DNA from: Chroococcidiopsidaceae cyanobacterium CP_BM_RX_35
GTDB taxonomy: Bacteria; Cyanobacteriota; Cyanobacteriia; Cyanobacteriales; Chroococcidiopsidaceae
NCBI GenBank assembly: GCA_019242465.1
Contig: JAFAVL010000749.1
Coordinates: forward strand, 1 to 12,004
Direction: 5' to 3'
Length of the DNA stretch: 12,004 nucleotides
The translations under genes were made by a program, and so were the position numbers. The notes beneath the pieces were generated by a model. The model ran no database searches and was not told the origin of the DNA. It saw only the letters and a program-made list of their open reading frames with translations. Positions 7,644-12,004 of the stretch are shown piece after piece (position 1 is the first letter of the stretch; the number at the start of each line of letters is the position of its first letter).

Positions 7644-7883
7644 CTATCGCGTAAGCGAATCGCCCTTCTTCACGGTGTGAACCTCAGAGCCAACCTCTTC
7701 AACAATTCCCATCCATTCATGTCCCGTTCGCCACTCTTCCTCACCTCGATAGAACCAGAGGTCAGATCCGCAGATGCAAGCGTGAGTAATCCGAACAATG
7801 GCATCTGTAGGCTGTTGAATTGTGGGATCGGGAACAGTCTCCACACAGACATCACCAGGGGCATAGTAAACGGTTGCTTTCAT
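7644..7883 (-). pseudogene. Truncated zinc-dependent alcohol dehydrogenase (N-terminal 79 residues)
   Basis: The reading begins MKATVYYAPGDVCVETVPDP and continues with ITHACICGSDLWFYRG and RTGHEWMGIVEEVGSEV. This is the start of a medium-chain zinc alcohol dehydrogenase of about 350 residues. The catalytic zinc ligands C38 and H55-E56 are present. The loop before GHE looks shortened (GEEEWRTGHE), which suggests an internal deletion. Family similarity ends at VKKGD. The next codons (SLTR, stop) come from a palindromic GCGATTCGCTTACGCGATAG sequence of cyanobacterial repeat type. The coenzyme-binding domain is missing, so the product cannot be an active dehydrogenase. It lies at the downstream end of the cupin-SDR-aldo/keto reductase row on the same strand and was probably once its last gene. 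Confidence 0.8.
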
Positions 7884-7930
7884 CGAACAATTTCCGAAGT
7901 GAAAAACGGATACTTAGCTTTGTTTGTCAG

Positions 7931-7996
7931 TTACGAGTCTGGAGCTGGAATCTTCTCAGGGATACCCAGACTTTGGTCATGATTATTTTTCATCAT
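7931..7996 (-). CDS. Candidate 21-residue small ORF with strong ribosome binding site
   Basis: AAGGAGG at 8011-8005 (minus strand), eight bases before ATG 7996, is a near-ideal Shine-Dalgarno and the best one I noticed in the window. The ORF begins MMKNNHDQ, continues SLGIPEKIP and ends PAPDS before TAA. It is hydrophilic and proline-rich, with no signal or membrane segment. It sits between the SDR scrap and the truncated alcohol dehydrogenase. It may be a real small protein, a leader, or the preserved start of a longer gene whose remainder was lost. I do not recognise it. Confidence 0.4.
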   Translation of the reverse strand: MMKNNHDQSLGIPEKIPAPDS

Positions 7997-8009
7997 CAGA
8001 ACTACCTCC

Positions 8010-8081
8010 TTATTTGCCGCTCCCCGCGTCGGTGACGAACGCAACCTTGCGCAAGAGCGCCAACGCTTGGTCCTCGTTCGT
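8010..8081 (-). pseudogene. Scrap of a short-chain dehydrogenase N-terminus
   Basis: Just downstream of the aldo/keto reductase stop on the minus strand, 23 codons between two stops contain LLRKVAFVTDAGSGK. KVAFVTDAGSG matches the first strand and glycine-rich loop of SDR enzymes (KVAFVTGAxxGIG). It is nearly the same as GKVAFVTGAANG in the intact SDR of this window, with Asp in place of the first loop Gly. Nothing of the rest of an SDR follows before the TAA, which itself overlaps the AAGGAGG of the small ORF. It is probably a decayed second SDR gene; the match is short, so confidence is moderate. Confidence 0.45.
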
Positions 8082-8099
8082 CTATCACGGCGCTGCGTT

Positions 8100-9086
8100 C
8101 TACCAGGCGTAGGCTTTGGGTGCCTCGCCGCCGGGTCCGGGCCAAATCTCGTCGAGCCGTCGGAGCGTCTCGTCCGAGAGGGATATCTCCAAGACCCGCA
8201 GGCTCTCGGTCAGTTGTTCCACGGTGCGTGGTCCGGTGATCGGAGCCGTGACGGCAGGATTGTGCAACAGCCAGGCCAGTGCGACATCGGCAGGTCGCTC
8301 ACCGAGCTTCTCACAGAGCGCCTCGTAGTCCTCGATCTGCGATCGATGCTGATCGATCTGCTGCTGCATCTTCGGCTCAGCTCGGCGGCCTTCGCTCACC
8401 TTCCGCAGGACGCCTCCCAGCAGCCCGTTACCGAGCGGACTCCACGGAACGAGACCGATGCCGTAGTACTGGAGCGCTGGGATGACCTCTAGCTCAACGG
8501 TGCGGGCGGTGAGGTTGTAGAGGCTCTGCTCCGACACTAACCCCAGGAAATTGCGCGACGCGGCAATATTCTGCGCGGTGGCGATGTCCCACCCGGCGAA
8601 GTTGCTGCTGCCAATGTAGATCACCTTGCCTTGCTGTACCAGGAGTTCCATTGCCTGCCAAATCTCCTCCCAAGGCGTGCGCCGATCAACGTGGTGCATC
8701 TGGTAGAGGTCGATTTGATCAGTCTGCAACCGACGCAGGCTGTCTTCGCAGGCCTTTCGGATGTGGTACGCCGAAAGGTGGCGATCGTTCGGTCCGTTAC
8801 CCATCGGCTGGTACACTTTAGTCGTCAGGATGAGCCGATCGCGTCGTCCGCCCTGAGACAGCCACCGCCCGATGATCTCCTCGGAGATGCCGTAGCCCTT
8901 CTCCATGTCCGGGGACTGGGGACCCCCGTACTCATCTGCGGTGTCCATATAGTTGATGCCGACCTCCAGAGCCTCGTCCATGATCTTGAAGCTGGTGGTT
9001 TCGTCCGTCAGCTCGCCGAAGTTCATGGTGCCCAGACCGAGCCGACTGACCTGTAGTCCGGTGCGACCGAGATGCTTGTACTGCAT
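8100..9086 (-). CDS. Aldo/keto reductase
   Basis: This NADPH-preferring reductase acts on aldehydes and ketones. Its 328 residues fold as the family's TIM barrel. It begins MQYKHLGRTGLQVSRLGLGT, typical of the YajO/Tas/voltage-channel-beta-like branch. The catalytic tetrad is visible as D48 and Y53 (MDTADEYG), K90 (LTTK) and H131 (LYQMHH). The phosphate-binding end is ITGPRTVEQLTESL. The C-terminus (EAPKAYAW) looks complete. A purine-rich AGGAG lies before ATG 9086. It is third in a minus-strand row after cupin and SDR, 110 bases beyond the SDR stop; that gap has an interrupted hairpin (9116-9151) but no T-run, so cotranscription is plausible. GC content is clearly above that of the left half of the window, a sign of transfer. 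The substrate is unknown; small toxic aldehydes are a reasonable guess by analogy with DkgA. Confidence 0.94.
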   Translation of the reverse strand: MQYKHLGRTGLQVSRLGLGTMNFGELTDETTSFKIMDEALEVGINYMDTADEYGGPQSPDMEKGYGISEEIIGRWLSQGGRRDRLILTTKVYQPMGNGPNDRHLSAYHIRKACEDSLRRLQTDQIDLYQMHHVDRRTPWEEIWQAMELLVQQGKVIYIGSSNFAGWDIATAQNIAASRNFLGLVSEQSLYNLTARTVELEVIPALQYYGIGLVPWSPLGNGLLGGVLRKVSEGRRAEPKMQQQIDQHRSQIEDYEALCEKLGERPADVALAWLLHNPAVTAPITGPRTVEQLTESLRVLEISLSDETLRRLDEIWPGPGGEAPKAYAW

Positions 9087-9196
9087 TCTGTTTCTCCTCT
9101 TCTCCTAATTTTGTTGCCAGCAGGCGAGTCTCGTACCCTGCCAAAGCTGGCTTCTTGCCTATCACTAGTGAAGCGGTGTTGCCTGGGTTGCCGTCA

Positions 9197-9967
9197 CTAC
9201 ACGGTTTGACCGCCATCGATGATTAGGGCGTGCCCGACGGCGAAGGAGGACGCATCCGAACACAGCCAGACAACGGCATTGGCGATTTCTTCGGGCTGAC
9301 CCAGCCTGCCAATTGGCTCCTGCGAGATCACTTGTTCTCGTCCTTCGGGAGTGCCGCCGCTGTGGCGATCCATCATCGGGGTGTCGATGTTTCCGGGGCA
9401 CATAGCATTGATGCGGATGTTCTGCGCGACGTAGTCGAGAGCCACCGCCCTGGTCAGTCCGACCACGCCGTGCTTTGCAGCCACGTAAGCAGCTTGACCT
9501 TTGAAGCCTTTGACCCCAGCACCTGAAGAGGTGTTCACGATCGCACCGCCCCCAAGCTTTTGCATCAGCGGGATTTCGTGCTTCAGGCATAAGAACACGC
9601 CGCGTAGGTCGGTGTTGACGATGCGGTCCCACTCCGCCTCGTCCAGTTCCGCAGTCGCCACCATCTTCTGTTCCACACCGGCGTTGTTAAAGGCAAAGTC
9701 CAGCCGCCCGAAGGTCTCGATGGTCTTGTCCAGAGCCGCCTTCACGTCCTCGGTTCGCGTCAAATCGCACTTGACGGCGATCGCTCGTCCGCCGAGGTCT
9801 TCGATCATGCGCGCCGTTTCTTGATTGCCCTGTTCCGAAACGTCGGCAACCACCACATTAGCGCCCTCACGGGCAAACGCCAGCGCCGTAGCTCGACCGA
9901 TGCCGTTCGCTGCTCCGGTCACAAACGCAACTTTTCCTGTGTAGTTTCCATTCTCGTTCGTTGCCAT
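9197..9967 (-). CDS. SDR family NAD(P)-dependent oxidoreductase (classical type)
   Basis: This classical short-chain dehydrogenase/reductase of 256 residues interconverts an alcohol and a carbonyl. All motifs are present: TGAANGIG (17-24), D42 after strand 2 (NAD preference, by family rule), NNAG (94-97), the catalytic serine in NTSSGAG (S148), YVAAK with Y161 and K165, and the C-terminal DGG. ATG 9967 is chosen because AAGGA lies five bases before it and the protein then begins just ahead of the first strand. The same frame stays open to 10198, but that extension overlaps the cupin gene and looks non-coding. It lies between cupin (116-base gap) and aldo/keto reductase (110-base gap). A HIP1 octamer at 9777 lies inside it, so the DNA has either adapted to, or come from, a cyanobacterial background. 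Confidence 0.94.
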   Translation of the reverse strand: MATNENGNYTGKVAFVTGAANGIGRATALAFAREGANVVVADVSEQGNQETARMIEDLGGRAIAVKCDLTRTEDVKAALDKTIETFGRLDFAFNNAGVEQKMVATAELDEAEWDRIVNTDLRGVFLCLKHEIPLMQKLGGGAIVNTSSGAGVKGFKGQAAYVAAKHGVVGLTRAVALDYVAQNIRINAMCPGNIDTPMMDRHSGGTPEGREQVISQEPIGRLGQPEEIANAVVWLCSDASSFAVGHALIIDGGQTV

Positions 9968-10083
9968 TTTTTCCTTTTTGCGTTGCTTATTCGGAAAGTC
10001 TTTACCGGGATTTCTATGATCTATTGCCGTGTAGTGGAGCCAAGGACGTGCATCTCGACTCCCAAAAATTTCGGATACGGAGA

Positions 10084-10479
10084 TCAGTTGGGATATTGGT
10101 CGTCGCTGACCTGTTCCATCCAGTCTACGGGCTTGCCGTCGAGCCATTCCTGAATGGCGATGTGCGTCATCGCTGTAGTCGGTGTAGCGCCGTGCCAATG
10201 CTTCTCACCCGGCGCGAACCAGATCACGTCTCCAGGTCGAATTTGCTCGATCGCGCCGCCCCATCGCTGTGCCAGACCACAGCCCGCTGTCACGATCAAG
10301 GTCTGTCCCAACGGATGGGTGTGCCATGCGGTCCGGGCACCTGGCTCAAACGTGACACTAGCTCCAGACGTGCGGGCTGGATCATGTGCCTCGAACAGAG
10401 GGTCAATGCGGACAATGCCCGTAAAATACTCGTCCGGTCCTTTGGCGGAAGGCTGTGAGCCACTTCGTTTGATGTCCAT
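10084..10479 (-). CDS. Small cupin-domain protein
   Basis: This is a single-domain cupin of 131 residues. Motif 1 is [20 protein letters not shown], with H53 and H55; the usual glutamate is replaced by Q59. Motif 2 is [20 protein letters not shown], with H94 and/or H96. These can form a metal site, so it could be a small oxygenase, isomerase or sensor. Proteins of this type (ending MTHIAIQE...[12 protein letters not shown]) are often found beside carboxymuconolactone decarboxylases, SDRs and AraC regulators; that is from memory. ATG 10479 begins [20 protein letters not shown], a typical start for the family; a GTG at 10530 in frame would add 17 unlikely residues. It is the first gene of the minus-strand row, transcribed away from the AraC gene. 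Only a weak ribosome binding site is visible. Confidence 0.9.
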   Translation of the reverse strand: MDIKRSGSQPSAKGPDEYFTGIVRIDPLFEAHDPARTSGASVTFEPGARTAWHTHPLGQTLIVTAGCGLAQRWGGAIEQIRPGDVIWFAPGEKHWHGATPTTAMTHIAIQEWLDGKPVDWMEQVSDDQYPN

Positions 10480-10496
10480 TTTATTGAATACCAGTT

Positions 10497-10527
10497 GGGT
10501 TTGATAACCCCCGTCGTAGAAACGGGG
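10497..10527. promoter_or_regulatory. Two competing hairpins in the cupin leader
   Basis: GGGTT-TGAT-AACCC (10497-10510) and CCCCGT-CGTAGAA-ACGGGG (10509-10527) share C residues, so only one can form fully at a time. They lie 18-48 bases upstream of the cupin start on its transcript side. They could influence translation or mark a protein-binding site, or be chance. No known riboswitch is recognised. Confidence 0.25.
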
Positions 10528-10630
10528 CACTGCTCGCCTGCTCTACCGATAGGGAAAGGAATTTTTTAGGGAGCAAGGTTAGCCTTGATGTCATTCTGGT
10601 TGTCAGTTGGCAAGACTTTTGCCTAAATAA

Positions 10631-10660
10631 TCTGACTTTCTTCTTGTATAGAAGTCCAGA
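10631..10660. promoter_or_regulatory. Imperfect palindrome in the cupin/AraC divergent region
   Basis: The arms TCTGACTTTC (10631-10640) and GAAGTCCAGA (10651-10660) are inverted copies with one base shift, separated by TTCTTGTATA. It lies near the middle of the 297-base region (10480-10776) between the divergent cupin and AraC genes. A hexamer pair for a standard promoter is not obvious on either strand. It is a candidate operator for the regulator, offered with low confidence. Confidence 0.25.
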
Positions 10661-10735
10661 AGGCTTACAAAGAAGCGTCATCATTACTTTGTTGCTTTAG
10701 CTTCATCCTAGAAATTCTCACAGGCAAGTCATAGA

Positions 10736-10764
10736 ACAATCGTCTAAGATCGTTGTACAATCCT
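10736..10764 (+). promoter_or_regulatory. Direct repeat with 21-bp period ahead of the AraC gene
   Basis: ACAATCGT (10736-10743) and ACAATCCT (10757-10764) are spaced 21 bases start to start, two helical turns, the usual distance between half-sites of AraC-family regulators. The pair flanks a -10-like TAAGAT (10745-10750) and ends 12 bases before ATG 10777. This would fit autoregulation. Two 8-base matches can arise by chance. Confidence 0.3.
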
Positions 10765-10776
10765 GCAAAGTTAAAA

Positions 10777-11799
10777 ATGAACGCTGCCGAACTGAGAGAA
10801 AAGCCCGAACTGGACTTCATCAAAGACCCGCAGGCAAAGCGCTCTGCAGACCGAGTGCAATCCAACCGAGACGAATTGGTTGAGCGCATCTCACAGACGA
10901 TTCGCACTGATGGAACGATCGAGCCGCTGAAGGGCTTGCATCTTCACCGATTCTCCTCGCCTATGGAAGCCTGTCATGCTGTCTCTGTCCCAGCCTTTTG
11001 TGTAATCGCCCAGGGCAGTAAAGAAGTGCTTTTGGGTAACGATCGCTATCAGTACGATCCTGCACATTATCTGCTGGCGACGGTCGAACTGCCGATTATG
11101 AGCCAAATTCTCGAAGCATCCAAAGCGCAACCGTGCCTGAGCCTTCGCCTCGATCTCGATTCTACCCTGGTCGGTTCAGTCATGGTCGAGGCGGGCTATC
11201 CCTCATCCCAAAGTCGTGCCAATGTCAAAGCGCTCGACGTGAGTCCACTGGATGCGCCGCTGCTCGATGCCGTTGTCCGGCTCGTGAGGCTGTTAGACAC
11301 GCCCGCCGAAGCTCAGGTTCTGATGCCGCTAATTACACGGGAAATCATTTACCGACTCCTGATTGGAGAGCAAGGGGCGCGGCTTCGTCATATTGCCGTT
11401 CTGGGTGGCTACACCCACCACATCGCTCTTGCCGTCGAGCGACTTCGTAAAGACTTTAACCAGCCGCTTCGGATTGAAAGCATCGCACGAGAGCTTGGCA
11501 TGAGTGTCTCAGGCTTTCACCATCACTTCAAGTCTGTCACTGCAATGAGTCCCTTACAGTTCCAGAAGCAAGTGCGTCTCCAGGAGGCTCGCCGTCTGAT
11601 GCTGGGGCAAAACCTTGATGCTACCAGTGCTGCTTACCAAGTGGGTTATGACGATGCCTCGCACTTCAACCGGGAGTACAAGCGGCTCTTTGGTGCACCA
11701 CCAATGCGCGATGTGGAGCGGCTGCGAGAAGCGGCTAGGGAGACTGCTAGTTCAACACGATCTTCTCAAGATGCCCGGCGTCTTGCTAGAAATCTCTAA
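10777..11799 (+). CDS. AraC-family transcriptional regulator (AraC_N sensor type, YqhC-like)
   Basis: This 340-residue DNA-binding regulator is probably the controller of the divergent cupin-SDR-aldo/keto reductase genes. The sensor part (about 50-195) is of the AraC_N type, with VSVPAFCVIAQGSKEVLLGN, YQYDPAHYLLATVELP and QPCLSLRLDLD. Two helix-turn-helix motifs follow: IESIARELGMSVSGFHHHFK (233-252), and a second at about 282-304 with AAYQVGYDDASHFNREYKRL, ending LFGAPPMRDVERLR. E. coli YqhC shares this architecture and answers to aldehydes. ATG 10777 is chosen; a TTG at 10753 in frame would add eight residues. The last 20 or so residues (from about 322) are Ser/Arg-rich and overlap, antisense, the tail of the broken UbiD gene, so they are probably junction-derived. 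GC content is higher than in the left half. Confidence 0.92.
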   Translation: MNAAELREKPELDFIKDPQAKRSADRVQSNRDELVERISQTIRTDGTIEPLKGLHLHRFSSPMEACHAVSVPAFCVIAQGSKEVLLGNDRYQYDPAHYLLATVELPIMSQILEASKAQPCLSLRLDLDSTLVGSVMVEAGYPSSQSRANVKALDVSPLDAPLLDAVVRLVRLLDTPAEAQVLMPLITREIIYRLLIGEQGARLRHIAVLGGYTHHIALAVERLRKDFNQPLRIESIARELGMSVSGFHHHFKSVTAMSPLQFQKQVRLQEARRLMLGQNLDATSAAYQVGYDDASHFNREYKRLFGAPPMRDVERLREAARETASSTRSSQDARRLARNL

Positions 11800-12004
11800 A
11801 ACATTGTGGGTATTCTGATCCTCAGCCACCCGCACATTGGGTAGAACTTCACCTTCGATGACGATCTCGGCGCGAGTGATCGCCTTTTGCTTGACTGTCA
11901 CACAATCAACTAGCTCGACTGGCTTACCGCGAAGACCACCAACGACACAAAGCTCGTCGAAGCCGAAGGGTGTTGTAGGTGCTTCAAAACACGCCCCGAT
12001 ATGG
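11752..12004 (-). pseudogene. UbiD-family decarboxylase, C-terminally truncated and cut by window edge
   Basis: 83 codons enter from the right edge. They read HIGACFEAPTTPFGFDELCV, then GGLRGKPVELVDCVTVKQKA and ITRAEIVIEGEVLPNVRVAE. This matches the central part of UbiD-type decarboxylases, which use prenylated flavin to decarboxylate aromatic or unsaturated acids. Family members continue after the EDQNT segment with a long C-terminal region (from memory, PEFPGY-like followed by many more residues). Here the reading turns into NVLEISSKTPGILRRSC and stops at 11752, so the C-terminal part is missing. Its final 48 bases overlap the AraC 3' end on the opposite strand. It is most likely a gene broken at the edge of the acquired block. 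The 5' part lies outside the window, so whether it has further damage cannot be seen. Confidence 0.75.

Noticed and set aside
7599..7982. Plus-strand frame starting with a hydrophobic stretch resembling a signal peptide
   Set aside because: Most of it is antisense to the clearly recognisable ADH remnant, the residues after the hydrophobic part are not protein-like, and it spans the junction between two sequence types.
8067..9056. Plus-strand open frames across the aldo/keto reductase gene
   Set aside because: These are by-products of high GC opposite a complete gene with its catalytic tetrad.
9116..9151. Interrupted hairpin (GCCAGC...GCTGGC) between SDR and AKR as a terminator
   Set aside because: On the minus strand it is followed by an A-rich stretch rather than a T-run, so an intrinsic terminator is not supported.
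8932..9632. Additional minus-strand frames overlapping the AKR start and the SDR gene
   Set aside because: They are out of frame with both motif-bearing genes, rich in Arg and Gly, and without recognisable domains.
9968..10198. N-terminal extension of the SDR gene by 77 residues
   Set aside because: It overlaps the end of the cupin gene, has no SDR similarity, and an ATG with a good AAGGA site lies at 9967 just before the Rossmann fold.
10481..10907. Minus-strand frames in the cupin/AraC spacer and opposite the AraC start
   Set aside because: They have low complexity, no ribosome binding sites, and one is antisense to the AraC coding region; the spacer looks regulatory.
1..12004. CRISPR array, tRNA or rRNA gene, insertion sequence with terminal repeats
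   Set aside because: I found no regularly spaced repeats, no cloverleaf-like segment, and no transposase or integrase motif on either strand.

Overview
The window reads as cyanobacterial chromosome. The left 7.2 kb is moderately AT-rich, carries several copies of the cyanobacterial HIP1 octamer GCGATCGC (for example at 1299, 3355, 3802, 4257 and 6992), and holds protein types common in filamentous and unicellular cyanobacteria. I cannot name the species; the gene types would fit a Chroococcidiopsis- or Nostoc-like organism, but that is inference.

Left part (1-7190), ordinary core and accessory genes. An ECF-type sigma factor (cut by the window edge) is followed by its likely membrane anti-sigma partner of the RskA type. 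Next come two small proteins with nuclease-like folds (PD-(D/E)XK-like and GIY-YIG-like). A gamma-glutamyltransferase gene (minus strand) diverges from a Gfo/Idh/MocA oxidoreductase. A site-2-protease-type M50 membrane peptidase then converges, with abutting stop codons, on dprA, the DNA-processing/transformation protein.

Transition (7191-8099), a graveyard of gene pieces. It holds an AT-rich open frame without a start (7249-7605), the first 79 codons of a zinc alcohol dehydrogenase cut off at a palindromic repeat-like sequence (7644-7883), a 21-codon ORF with an excellent Shine-Dalgarno, and a small scrap of a short-chain dehydrogenase (SDR) N-terminus.

Right part (8100-11799), a visibly more GC-rich block that looks acquired. 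Cupin, SDR and aldo/keto reductase genes all run on the minus strand from a roughly 300-bp control region, opposite a divergent AraC-family regulator with an AraC_N sensor domain. The set (AraC_N regulator, aldo/keto reductase, alcohol dehydrogenase remnant) resembles the E. coli yqhC-yqhD-dkgA aldehyde-response locus, extended by an SDR and a cupin. The likely role is inducible reduction of reactive carbonyl compounds, but no substrate can be read from the sequence.

Right edge (11752-12004). The minus strand encodes a piece of a UbiD-family decarboxylase that loses family similarity and stops where it runs tail-to-tail into the AraC gene. The acquired block is therefore bordered by broken genes on both sides. 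I see no transposase, integrase, CRISPR array, tRNA or rRNA in the window.
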